From positions 2,942,501 to 3,006,500 of the forward strand of contig CATNEN010000011.1 of the NCBI GenBank assembly GCA_950097015.1: 64,000 nucleotides of DNA. The letters are read 5' to 3'. Source of the stretch: Macrostomum hystrix (taxonomy: Eukaryota; Platyhelminthes; Macrostomidae). The notes beneath the pieces are model-generated. The model worked only from the letters and a program-made list of their open reading frames with translations, searched no databases and had not been told where the DNA came from. The translations under genes were made by a program, and so were the position numbers. Positions 1-11,035 of the stretch are shown here, one piece after another. Numbering within the stretch: the first letter of the stretch is position 1; every line of letters starts with the position of its first letter.

Positions 1-330
1 AGGCATACAAAAAGGACCTAATTTTGTTACTATCTTACTTAAAAGTCTGAAATGGTTTAGGATAAAAAATTTAGAAATCGAATGAAAGTTTAATAATATA
101 TCTTACAAAATCTGTTTAAGCAAGTTGTTTTTTTTCAAAGAAAGCTGTACAATCCCAACTTGTACGTCATGGTTTTAAATATTTTTTGGCTGCAAGAAAT
201 ATTCTTTGCATTCGATTTTAGTGTGAATATCCCATTGTAGACTACTTACAAATATAAATAAGTAGTAAGCAACGATTATAACAATAATAATAAACTAAAT
301 TCACACAACATTGATTTCCACCATTTTCAG

Positions 331-626
331 AGGGTGCCAAACGTGAGGACATTGCTCACTCGCTAGTGTCACTCTTCTGTTTCAACCTGTTCAGCACTAT
401 CCTATCATTCGCTTCCGAGGCACAGATTAATAACGTCTATTTGGGTGGCAACTGTTTTCGTCATGCTCTGTTTCGGCGCGAATTCGAAAACGCCCGCGCA
501 TTCAGACTGCACCGGACCGGGTTTAGGCACCACTTTCTGAACGTGGGCGCCCAGGTCGGCAGCATCGGCGCTCTTGTGTCCACTAATGATCAGGGACCCA
601 ATGTGCTCAAGTTTACCACCGCTTGA
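331..626 (+). CDS. Pantothenate-kinase-like protein, terminal exon (5' part outside window)
   Basis: Seen: a splice acceptor (TTTTCAG) ends at 330 and is followed by 98 codons in phase 2, ending at TGA 624-626. The exon begins GAKREDIAHSL, then a hydrophobic helix, then NNVYLGGNCFR and a C-terminal segment with GSIGAL. Family knowledge: this order resembles the C-terminal part of Fumble-type pantothenate kinases (PANK1-4), where a similar KEDLA segment, a GNFLR-like strand and a final GAVGAL segment close the ATP-binding fold. Pantothenate kinase makes 4'-phosphopantothenate, the first step of CoA synthesis. The match is divergent, so PANK4-like and catalytic PANK cannot be told apart, and the nucleotide-binding N-terminal part lies outside the window. 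No clear AATAAA follows; a tandem array starts about 90 bp downstream. Confidence 0.55.
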
Positions 627-718
627 CAATTGAAGTAGTTGCAATTCTATATGAAGTCAATTTTCTTTCAATTTATTACGAGCGCAGTTGCTAAATTATT
701 TTAGCTTCTGGCAATTGT

Positions 719-1235
719 CTTATCTACAGTCTAACAGCTACAGGTAGTCATGTTATCTACTGTCTAACAGCTACAGGTAGTCATGTTATCTACTGTCTAA
801 CAGCTACAGGTAGTCATGTTATCTTCAGTCTAACAGCTACAGGTAGTCATCTTATCTACTGTCTAACAGCTACAGGTAGTCATCTTATCTACAGTCTAAC
901 AGCTACAGGTAGTCATCTTATCTACAGTCTAACAGCTACAGGTAGTCATCTTATCTACAGTCTAACGGCTACAGGTAGTCATCTTATCTACTGTCTAACG
1001 GCTACAGGTAGTCATCTTATCTACAGTCTAACAGCTACAGGTAGTCATCTTATCTACAGTCTAACAGCTACAGGTAGTCATCTTATCTACAGTCTAACAG
1101 CTACAGGTAGTCATCTTATCTACAGTCTAACAGCTACAGGTAGTCATGTTATCTTCAGTCTAACAGCTACAGGTAGTCATGTTATCTTCAGTCTAACAGC
1201 TACAGGTAGCCATCTTATGTACAGTCTTATAGCTA
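719..1235. repeat. 33-bp minisatellite
   Basis: About 15 copies of a 33-bp unit containing CTAACAGCTACAGGTAGTCA, with single-base variants (CTTATC/GTTATC, CTACAG/CTACTG) that tend to occur in runs. It lies just downstream of the pantothenate-kinase-like exon. Each unit carries CAG|GTAG, which resembles joined splice acceptor and donor cores. Confidence 0.95.
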
Positions 1236-2466
1236 CAGCCTACAGGTAGTTTGTTTATCTACAGTCTAGTCGTTACTGTAGCTACCCAATTTTAACCATC
1301 TACATAGTTTAGCATATATTTACCCCGAAAATATGTTCAACAAGGACTTCAGGTACCACATGCGCTAACGAGTATTTGCGTTGTGTAGGTTTTAGTCAAT
1401 CCGTTGAATAATATTTTATTACTCCTTTGAATCGTGTTTTTTAACGAGCTATTAAGTGAAGATCGATGAAATGTACTTATTTTAAGTTCTCCGATCGATG
1501 TTTTTAATCTACGGGTTGTTGATCGTGTAAACACTTGGTTCGAAACGATTAAACAAATATTAACTAATCTATTTCATTTTTTTCTGTTGTGTTATGTCGC
1601 TATTGTATTATTTCTATAAGCAGTTTTGCAAATATTAAATAATATGTTTTCCGCTTTAATACCTTATACCTTTAATTCTCATCGCCTCTTTCCCCACGCT
1701 TATAAATTTAATAATGATTCCCCAATATTATTACAATCAACACACGCTAATTTGTGCATGAAGAACAATGCATCTAACAATACACCATGTCAATTTATTC
1801 AGTTTATTCGCTAATTCATTTAAGCGATTAATATTTGCCAGCTTCATTAAAACCGAAAAATCTAGCATTGCTTTGTTACTATGAGTAGAGTCTATCGTAA
1901 AAAGTAATCTTTTGAAATAACTAGAGACACTGAAATCTAAAAGATTTTTTATTTTCTTTTGTAAATTGTTTACGTTGTTAAATTATATATAAAAATTGCT
2001 TTGAAATAAAAGATGCTGCATAACACAGCTGTGTAGGGGTACAGGATAAGAAACAGAAATCATTTTCCCTGTCACTTCAAGCTCTTAATGGTACATAGAT
2101 CAGGTAGACATGTCAGTTAAGATGTTTTCGATGTTGCTATTTTTTCCAAGAAAACACGCTGTTATAATGATAAAACACCTTTTTAAAAAATCTCACGATG
2201 CAACAAAGTTACTGACCGGATTGAAAGAACTATTTTTATAATTACTACTAAGAGGAGACTACAGAACACTGGCCATCTGTGCAGATATATTATAATAAGC
2301 TACAATATTTGTAAGTCCTGGCAACTATTTTACAATGCCGACGACATCATTGAAATTTTCATGAGCAACAGCTGTCACAAGTGCCATGATTCACAGAGAA
2401 GTAACTGAGTTTGCAAGTATTTAGACTCTCTACTGTTACACATAGAATCTCTAGAGAAAATGTGTT
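1236..2466. other. AT-rich intergenic DNA, nothing recognised
   Basis: AT-rich sequence with short chance ORFs only. It separates the + strand pantothenate-kinase-like gene from the 3' end of the - strand FnIII gene, so both 3' UTRs probably lie here. I see no RNA gene or transposon ends. Confidence 0.5.
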
Positions 2467-3672
2467 TCACAATGTCTCAATCAGCTGGGTGTACAACAGC
2501 GCCGAAGCCACGGTTCGACTTTCTGACTCTGTTCGCATGTTCTCCCTCTCGACGGCGTCGCTGGCCGCTTCATCAAACTGCGGCGACACTTCGACAGGGT
2601 CGTCGTCTTCTTCAACAGTCGATCTCTCGGCCGCCAATGCGGCCGTGGCGGCACGAAGACTCTGTTGTCTAGAGAGGGATTCGCAGTGCTTCAAGTCAAT
2701 GGAATATTCGTCAGTCTCGTTCACTTGAATCACCTGCCTGCCATTGATGGTGCTGCAGTTTGTGGCGGCGCCTTCTGTGTGGTTGAATATTAACGATGAT
2801 GCTGGCGGTGTTGAGGCTGTGGCCGCAGTGTCAGAAGATTCCAGCTCGCAGATACTTGGAGTAGCCAGTGGCGGTGGCGGCGGAGGCGGCGGCGGTGGCT
2901 GAGGCAGATTCGTGCCACCAGGTCCAGAAGACGATGTCGTCACAGCGGCAGCTGCCGCCGCTGCCGCCGCCGCTGCTGCTGCTACCGCAGCAGCCTGTTG
3001 CTGTTGCTGTTGAAGAAGCGCGCTTTCCTGAGCCACTCGTTTCGACGAAGTCTGTCTTTCGTTGATCTTCCGATAGCGTTTAGTCCGCCGCGAGAGCAGC
3101 ACGAGTGTCAGCACCAGGATTAGGGCGCTGACTGCGCCAATGCAGCTGCCAACACTGGCTGAAATGTGCGTCTGTTTTGTAGTGGCATCCAGGCAGTACA
3201 TGGACTCGGCTGGCCTCACGGCTGGACGAGCCTGCATGCTGTGAATAGCTGACGTCGAGTTGTTAAAGCTGCTAGAAGTTGACGCTGAGGGCTCAGTGGT
3301 GAACTGAAGGCACACTCGGTAGGCTGTGTCGGGCTGCAGGCCGCTGACAGAGTAGCTCTCAACGCCAGGCGATAAGCGAACTCTGCGGGCTGGCTTCAGC
3401 GATAGCACCGGCTGTTCGGCTGACGTTGCCGACGAAGAGGCTGATGAAGCTGATTTCTCTTCGTTATTGTTGGAGTCTAAATCAGTCGCCCCGGCTGTTG
3501 CTGTCGCTACTGGCACGGTTGACGAGGGCACTAAGAGTAGATGGCTGGAGCTCACGGGCCCTGTCCAGTGCCAGTCTGCCTGCAAGCCATTGCTGCTCAG
3601 TCGACGGACACGAAACCAGGCTAGCGGCGGAGGAGGTTCTAAACGAAGATCGCTGCTGCTCGATTGGCCCAT
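2467..3672 (-). CDS. Fibronectin type III single-pass membrane protein, C-terminal portion
   Basis: A 401-codon open frame. Residues about 12-160 look like a fibronectin III domain: a W-rich B strand (ADWHW) and the canonical G-L-Q-P-x-T-x-Y-x-V turn at 111-120, interrupted by a Ser/Ala-rich insertion. A transmembrane helix (about 172-193) is followed by a stop-transfer RRTKR. The cytoplasmic tail has polyQ, polyAla, polyPro and acidic stretches. No signal peptide precedes the domain, so the ATG at 3672 is probably not the true start: the frame stays open upstream to an acceptor-like CTATAG at about 3742, and earlier exons may encode LRR or Ig domains. Overall form resembles LRR/Ig/FnIII cell-surface adhesion proteins, but the name is unresolved. 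The polyAla/polyPro stretch is codon-repetitive and may vary in length between alleles. Confidence 0.6.
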   Translation of the reverse strand: MGQSSSSDLRLEPPPPLAWFRVRRLSSNGLQADWHWTGPVSSSHLLLVPSSTVPVATATAGATDLDSNNNEEKSASSASSSATSAEQPVLSLKPARRVRLSPGVESYSVSGLQPDTAYRVCLQFTTEPSASTSSSFNNSTSAIHSMQARPAVRPAESMYCLDATTKQTHISASVGSCIGAVSALILVLTLVLLSRRTKRYRKINERQTSSKRVAQESALLQQQQQQAAAVAAAAAAAAAAAAAVTTSSSGPGGTNLPQPPPPPPPPPPLATPSICELESSDTAATASTPPASSLIFNHTEGAATNCSTINGRQVIQVNETDEYSIDLKHCESLSRQQSLRAATAALAAERSTVEEDDDPVEVSPQFDEAASDAVERENMRTESESRTVASALLYTQLIETL

Positions 3673-3741
3673 GTCCTCCGATTTTCTGATTGTTCTGGCT
3701 GAACGTCCCTCTGTTTCGGGCAGAACGTCAGATTGTTTTGC

Positions 3742-4840
3742 CTATAGCAGAACGTTCGACTGTCCTTACTTTACGTATGCCCGGCTAGACGAGTAGAGAA
3801 TCTGAGGAAGGAAACGAGGATCAGTGATAACATTAGTTAGTGAATTTGAATATTTCTGAGCTCTAATTTGTCATTAAGTTTCAACCAGGCGCGCGGGTTG
3901 TTCATGTAATGAGAGGCAGAGGGTCATTTCTCAGCACTCTTAAAAATACCTTAGAGAAACATCGCACAAAGTGGCTACTGCTTAATCGATTTTTCAGACC
4001 ATATTTGATCAATCGATTGGAGTACAGAGCACAGAAATTCGATTATGGTGCTTCCACTGTCGTTGAGATTGCTTTCTATTCAACCTAGTGATTACCAATT
4101 CGAACAGAATCTATCAATTATGAGCTGGAAACAAATCTATACGTACACTTATTTTCATGTATATTAAGCATGGAATTATACTCACTAATATTTGACTATT
4201 TATAGCACAAATGAAGAAAAAACTAACTAGAATGAAGCAGAGTATCCGTCAGTGATGTCTCAGTCAACTCAAATGGGCCTTGTCAGTACCTTTTTCTGAT
4301 TTATTAAATCTTGCAAGATACTTATGAGAAGTCTTCCTAGTATATCTACGCGATGATATTCTGAGGAAGAAAATAACAGGAAACTTATTTTATTCTGCCA
4401 GCTTTTGATGATCCGCTGCTAGCATGCTTACACCGAGAAGGCGTCAATAACACCCACCTGAATGGCTACAGTATAGGCCTTTTCATTCCTTTCTGTTTAC
4501 TAAATACAGTAAGCCCAATCTTAGAAATTTAACGGCGGTCCCGGATGCACACAAGCAGACCATTGTATTCGAGGGGAAGCCCTATTATATGTATATTGTA
4601 TTTATATATACCATCGCGTGTTGACCGATCAGTATACATGTCAGTCAGTATAGCCTACTACATGTAGCAACTAAAATAAATATCCTTAGGAAATAACCAT
4701 CCCTTCCCCAGACGGCATAGTCAAATGTCAATTCTGCCGAGCGCTTTCGAAAATTTTGGCTTTGGCCATAGACGAAGAAGCTGATTAAAACAAAGCTTGC
4801 GAGAGTTAATTTGGAATTGTTCTTTACAAATCTTTTGAAA
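3742..4840. other. Intergenic / upstream of FnIII exon, nothing recognised
   Basis: AT-rich sequence with no convincing open frame or repeat. If the FnIII gene continues upstream on the - strand, this would be an intron; I could not identify a further exon. Confidence 0.4.
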
Positions 4841-5232
4841 TTGTAGTTAGCCTACGCAAGGACTTCTATATAATAGCATCTATAGATATACAATAGATGC
4901 TATTTTATAGAAGTCCTTGGCCTACGCGTGTTGAAACGAGGTTGAAACTAACGGCAGCCCGACCTCTGCTGTTGTCTATGGTAGAATCCCGTAGATATGC
5001 ACAGCGGGCGGGTCGTGAAAGGCGTTAGTTTCAACCTGGTTTCCGCCCTCTGCAGCCTATTAATATTGGTATATTCCGTAATTGTAGTTAGCCTACGCAT
5101 GTTAAAACGAGGCTGAAATTAACGGCCAGCCCGCCCTCTGCTGTTGTCTATGGTCGAATTCGGGTCGTGAAAGGCGTTAGTTTCAACCTGGTTTCCGCCC
5201 TCTGCAGCCTATCAATATTGGTATATTCCGTA
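4841..5232. mobile_element. Fold-back MITE in two tandem copies
   Basis: Two direct copies (about 4841-5081 and 5082-5232) share TTGTAGTTAGCCTACGC at the left and CAATATTGGTATATTCCGTA or TAATATTGGTATATTCC at the right. Within each copy, GAGGTTGAAACTAACG (diverged in copy 2) and its inverted partner CGTTAGTTTCAACCTGG form a hairpin-like pair about 70-110 bp apart, the layout of a fold-back MITE. There is no coding capacity. Copy 1 is longer because a separate 62-bp palindrome is inserted in it. Confidence 0.7.
4858..4919. mobile_element. 62-bp palindromic mini-element with target-site duplication
   Basis: The segment starts AAGGACTTCTATA and ends TATAGAAGTCCTTG; its arms pair over about 24 of 25 positions around a loop of about 12 nt. 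It is flanked by direct repeats GCCTACGC (4850-4857 and 4920-4927). The neighbouring MITE copy at 5082 has a single GCCTACGC and no insert, so it acts as an empty-site control. A 7-8 bp duplication fits a hAT-like mechanism. Confidence 0.75.
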
Positions 5233-5235
5233 AGT

Positions 5236-7371
5236 GCAGTCATGAAATTGTATTTTTGTTAAATAATTGATTTGCTCATTTGTTCGGCTTAGCTTAGCTA
5301 AAATGCTTTTCAAATGACCTCTTGTGATCTCTGATACCGTGTAACTGATTAGATTGGGTCGCATAAAACAGAGCCATCTTGTTGTTGAATGCAATTTGTC
5401 AGGACCTAAAAATGTTTTGGTAATTTGCACTAAAACAATTTTAGATGACCCATTTCCACGTCTGTAAATGATTAGTGCTATATAGGAACATGATAGGAGG
5501 CTTTGGTGTTCGGTGAGTAAGAGGTCAGGAGCTCGAATCGCAGCCTGAAAGAAACATTTTTTTGTCTTCAAACACGACGCCTAATACCCGTGTAATTTAG
5601 TTCACACAGCCCTTTCTGAGTCATAGATGTAGTCATTTCTACATCTATTACTAGTGAAAATTCACTGAAGCTATTATTAACTGCATCTTCTTTTACTTTC
5701 TCTCCATCAAACCCCATTGCAATGCCAGTTGCAATTCACTATAGCGGGGCGGTGGCTATATAGGTGAGAAGCAGCTTTGCAGGGGATTTCAAAAACCTTT
5801 CCCCGCTAAATCCCACTCCACTAGTTTCCAAAGTCTTCCTCACTCGCCTACCTCACATCCGCCCGCTTTCTCTCTTCACCTTTCTGTTTCCTATATATAG
5901 CAACTGTATAAATGCGAAGCGTTAGTACGTGTAGCCAGGGCTAATACACCGCACAAGCCTTCTTAAGTGAGTAGGACAGCTAAACTTGACAAAATCCATC
6001 CAGTCCACCCCAGCGCATGTGTGAACAGAAATTAAGTTACCACACACTGCATATACATGCGATTGTGTGACCCGAATGGAAATGCCAATCAATTTTAGTT
6101 CGTCCACATTTCGAGCTTTTCGAAATAATGTCGAAAAAAAGCTGAATGACCCTCGAGTGCACTTGGGTCACCTTTTCAGGACAGTTTAAAATAAATCCGA
6201 TTCTTAAGCTATTAGCCTGTTCTCGGGAGTTTGTTCAATCTAAACGACGACTCCTTTTTGTATCATAACATTATGAACGCTTAATTTAACTGATAGGAGA
6301 GGATCGACAGATGTAGCTGGGTCAGCTGAAGCAATAGGGAATCGAGTATACCCGCTTTGCAGTTAGACGCGAACTCCCGACGTATCTGGTTAGAAGCCCT
6401 GATCTCCCAGGCACTTTAGAAAGAATGGCTTTTAAATGGACAACGTACCTGATAGCAATGAGTTGAATGAAGCACGATATCAGTAGATTAAGCCTTGTTA
6501 TCACATTATCTTCTCTCAGCTGTTCCGAGTTGGTGAAAATATAACAGTCAAAGCTCTCCTGTCAATTGTTGTATAATAAATTCTCCTTATTGTTAGTCTT
6601 CTGCTTTTTTGCCAGCTCTCTTCGTGCTTAAAACTCACTATTTGCTAAAGCTATGTATATATATAGGGTGGGTTGCGAAACGCGAGTGAGTTTGACTTCA
6701 TATTTATGTAGCCATTTCTCTCGTCCTCTCTCTCTCTGGGTCTCTGTCCCTTCCAGCGCTTCAAGCTTCCTCAGATTCTCGTCCAATCGCAATGATCTCC
6801 AAGCAATGCGTCTCTCTCTCTTCTTTCCCCAGTCCAAGTCTCAGTCAGGCAGTCGTTCATCTCCCTAAAGACCACACGCGATTCTAGGAAAAATGTGTTG
6901 GCTGTGTGGGCGTTCTTGCCGACTCGATCTCACGCATGTGCACTTAACTCTACCATCGTGCCGTGGGGGTGCGGGGCCTGTGTCATGCTGCGAAAACTAG
7001 AATTTCAGTAGGTTTACACATCCTTTAGGCCTATGTGTATACACTTATACCTCCAAACGGAGGTATCCTAATAGTGCAAACTAATATATGGCTAAATATG
7101 GCCACTGCTTTACTATCAACATGAATGCATTGAGGAAGCATGTATCGACTTTGTTTCCATTTTTTTTAGTTTTCAAGTCGTGACAAAGTCTCTATGTATC
7201 CCTATTAATTGTGGTAGCTTAAAATGTGGAATACTTATTTCTATAACAACAACAACAACAACAAGAGACGCTAGCCCTAAAAGTCAGGGAGGCAGCGTCA
7301 GATGGCGCGCCGCAGAGCCAGCGCGCGAGCATGGTCCGCGCTGGTGGCAGTTTCGAGCGCCCCGACGTCGC
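5236..7371. other. Gene-poor intergenic DNA
   Basis: No gene recognised. 5510-5550 has a weak tRNA B-box-like string (GGAGCTCGAATCGC) that may be a SINE remnant. 5750-5905 and 6650-6670 contain TATATA motifs, and 6715-6850 is pyrimidine-rich. A (CAA)n microsatellite lies at about 7243-7263. Confidence 0.4.
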
Positions 7372-7701
7372 TCAGCGTGCAGTCGACGAAGCGGCGGGTC
7401 CGAGCCTGGCCGCGCCTGAACGGGCCCTGCGGGTGAGCAGCAGGACGTCCTGGGCGGGCTGACGGCAGTAGCTCTCGGCCCGAATATCGTGGCCCGCTAG
7501 TCGAAGTCGCCGCTGGCGCAGGATGGTGGACGGGCGTTGCAGCTGGGCTCTCTCGTACAAGGCCTTGGTACCGACACTCTCGTCAGCTTGAAAGGCCGCA
7601 CGGAGCAGCCCCGAGTGAGCGGGAGTCCAGCTGCCGCTCCAGCGTATTTTGTGTAAATTTTTTATATATAGTTTGTCTAACTGATCTTGGCGAACCCGCA
7701 T
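7372..7701 (-). pseudogene. LINE retrotransposon 3'-end remnant
   Basis: The - strand frame contains LYERAQLQRPSTILRQRRLR followed by LAGHDIRAE and a QPAQDVLLL segment. The pattern of R-Q-R-R-L-R followed closely by A-G-H, R-A and Q-P-x-x-D-x-L-L is typical of the region after the reverse transcriptase in many lophotrochozoan and cnidarian LINE ORF2 proteins. No reverse transcriptase domain lies upstream, so this is a 5'-truncated remnant. Its base composition is more GC-rich than the flanks. Confidence 0.5.
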
Positions 7702-10700
7702 ACACTAAATAATTGTATAGTTTAATTAGCCTTGCTAGCTAAAATGTATCAGATTGAGGAGGTCCTTATGTAAATGATGCTAATGCAGCATTTTGATACA
7801 TGTACGCATAGCGACCGTCTCACTTCTCATCATTGTTGCTGCTGCTGCTTGCTATTTTAAAAGCATTTTAGCGTCCCTTGCACACACAGCAAATAGCACG
7901 GCAGCAGGGATCAGAGACAACAACCGCCCCTACAAAGCTAATAGCTGCAGGAACTCGGAGACTCAACAGCGAAGCTGCATAGGCAGGACTAGCTTTCACT
8001 CCGCATGTTGCATCCGACCAGCTCGCTGCATTTTCATCCTCATCTTTTTCCTGCTTGTGTCAAGGCCGCTGCCCTAAAGCCCCCCTCACAGGACTATACC
8101 GCAGAGCACGCTGCTGAGATTCTGCTCAGGCCGCGGAGTTCAAAATGAGCTTTCAGCCCTAATATTACTCCTCTCGTGCCTGATTCTCTACGCTTTTTGG
8201 CCAAAATCTTTCCTCGTTTCGTCTGTCCCTAAAACCCCGTGCCATCTTTCTTTCCTGCGGACCTTCTCTCTCTCCCTCTCCTTCTGTCTCTGTCTATGCT
8301 TCTGCTTCTGAAAATATATTCAGAACATGCAGCAGCAGCCCCCAATAAGCGATGTAAGACTATGGCAGACTTGGAATTGAAGAATGCCTATACTTTTTTC
8401 CTACAGTCATAGCTCCAAGTTCAGGACCCACAGGGAGACGCAGCTCTTACAACGGTCATCCGTTGAAGGCAAGTTGCACACAACCCAGTGTTGGGCAAAG
8501 GGGCCGAATGAATTGGAAATTAAAGAGAAAGCTGCAGGGAGACCACTCCCTCATAATCCATAACGAGGCATGCAGGATGATGCAGTCTATAAAAGGCCAG
8601 TGCATCTTGATTGGCTTTGAGTCCACGCGGCCCCTGACTTTAAACCTCCTCCGTCTCCCTCTCCTCTCTCAACCTCCCCGTCTCCATGCAGATATGCCAG
8701 CTGAAAGTAATTGCCATCGATTTGCGCTGATATCATGCATAGGAGAGCAACTTGTGTGTGCCAGTCTAGAGTGGCCGATGCCAAGGAGGAAATAAGGGTA
8801 AGTTGATGAAGTTTCCTCTCCTTAGAGACCGCAACCGCTGGGACTTCGGTTGGTCGCGCTTGACAGGACAGCTGAGGAGGAAAAAGTAACTGCTTTTGGC
8901 CAAGGAATATTTCATTTTCCCCCGACTGCGCTATCGCCTTGTCCTCTGGGAATTCTGGCCTTCCCATCACGACAGCTGAAAAAATAATGCTCGAGAGAGC
9001 AGTTTTCTGAATAAATAATGTCTGTTCAGATTGGATTTTCAACATAGGATGCAAATCAGCTACATTGATCGTTGGGTTACCTAGCAATCATTAGTGGCTC
9101 GACCTAGGACCATTACTAGTTAATTAGCGACTCAAGAAGTGATTAGGTTTGACTCTCATATGGCGACAAATATTTGATTATATTTAGAATTCCGTTGATT
9201 TATAGTACGAGTATTAAATATATTTGCTGCAAATAAACTGACATTTGACAAAATGTGACGAAGCGCGAGTTTGAAGGAACGGCGAGAAAATAGTGAGGAT
9301 AATTACAAAAAAGAATAGTAAGACTAATTCTATCCAGGTAGACCGAGACCTACTGCCCGCAGCCTGTTCAGCAAATCCTGCTGTTCATCTTGCAGGGTCC
9401 GCTCAGGCGGAGACAGGCTCGCACCCCGAGATAACCGGACTGTATTTTATGTGACCAATACTACCTGACACTGCGATCCCGCCTTGAGAAAGCATGGTCG
9501 CAAATTTTGGCCTTTTAATCCAACAATTCGTTCCTAGGCTCGTCCGATTGACCGGGGACCCCTTGAGGATTTTTTAGTAACGTGCGCGACATCGTGCGTG
9601 CGTGCGTTTGTTAACTGTTTTTGCTTACTTGTTGTTGTTGTTGTTTGTGTCGTGATCAGTACAAGTGGCGCAAGTATTGTTAAAGGAGAATTAGAACTAT
9701 ATCCAGACTGCTTCATTGCAAGGCAGAGTTAAATAGGACATTAGTGTTAATCAAATAATGATATTCATTTATATACTGCTATACGAAGCATTTTTAAAGC
9801 ACGCTTGAAATAGCAATATTATTACAAAAATGTAAAGATATTACTATATGCGCATTACATAGGTTCTATAACTACTATTCATAAACTGTGTTCATAGATA
9901 CAATTTTAAATTAGTTGTAATGTGTGTTTTTCTTTTTGTTTATTTTCAAAAGATTACAAATTTTCAGAATTTTTTATGGCCCCTTTTGAACATCACAGAT
10001 TATATTTAAGCTTTAAGATACATTCTTACTTTTTAAATATTCCGCATACTTAATTGGTTCTGTTGTTGTTGCACTTTGGCTTGCGACCATGCCTTTAGAT
10101 ATAGACAGCTACCAAACAAACTACCGTGTAACTGGGTTGGGGTTGAGGATGACCGAGCTGCTCAGGTATCAGGGTTTAGGCCTAGTGGTAGGCCTATGTT
10201 GGCCCATGGTGGCCACAAGATCCAGCAACTCTTTCCATTTAGTTTTTACTCGTTACATTTGATAACTGAACAAGTCAATGAAGTAAGATTAGGCCTATGA
10301 AACTTCATTGATAATTTATTACTGTTTATTTGCCATAGTGGCCTAGTCATGCAAATGGGCTATGGCTTATTAGTGACAATGGGTATGTAATGTAATCTTT
10401 AATCTAGCTCAATCAATAGTCAGGAAGGTGGCAAAATATGAACCAGAACAAATTCTGGGGGGGCAAAGTGTGCCAACTGTGCACCAACTGTGTGCTCTCT
10501 GTGCACATCTGTGCATTGTTTTTGGTGCAATTAGGGCCTAATTTTATTCTTTAAGATGTATAGGCCTATTCAATTTTTTAAAGTTAATATAGCAATTATA
10601 AACTTTTTATAAACTTAGGCATATCACTAACTATCTATCACTATCAATTGTAGGCCCCTATGGCTATGCTCTAGAAACCATTCAATGCAAAGGCTAGTAT

Positions 10701-11035
10701 GGCTATGATGACATAATTTATTATTTATCATTATTTATTTACTTATGATGTTAATTGATTCCCTTAGTTTAAGTCTAATAGTGGAACTTGGTTGCCTTTT
10801 TACACAAAAAACAAGAGAGTAGTCCTAGTTTTTGCTATATTTATCTATTAGCTTGAGATTTTTATTGTAAATTAGTATTCCTCTTTCTTTCTAAAAATAA
10901 AAAGATATATTTAAAACTTGATACAGCTCTTATAATTAAAAAAAATTTGTGCCTCAATTAAATATTAATTTAGTTTCATTAGTTTCATATTAATAAAAAG
11001 GTAGCATCCTTTCTCTATACTGAAATTCAAAACTA
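7702..11035. other. Intergenic DNA
   Basis: No gene recognised. It holds CT-rich stretches (8170-8310, 8640-8690), TAGGCCTA-rich sequence (10160-10640) and a short run of CAACTGTG/GTGCAC motifs (10470-10515). The rest is AT-rich. Confidence 0.4.
8591..8599 (+). promoter_or_regulatory. Candidate TATA box
   Basis: TATAAAAGG is a near-perfect metazoan TATA box on the + strand. About 30 bp downstream is a GC-rich transcription-start-like region. No coding exon follows within several kilobases, so it could serve a non-coding RNA or be chance. Confidence 0.25.

Noticed and set aside
719-1235. CRISPR-like array
   Set aside because: Units are contiguous with no unique spacers and the genome is eukaryotic.
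2411-2728. + strand frames over the FnIII gene
   Set aside because: Shadows of the - strand gene, whose domain content and codon pattern are clear.
8587-9087. 166-codon - strand frame
   Set aside because: No recognisable domain, CT-rich low-complexity part and no splice or polyadenylation context.
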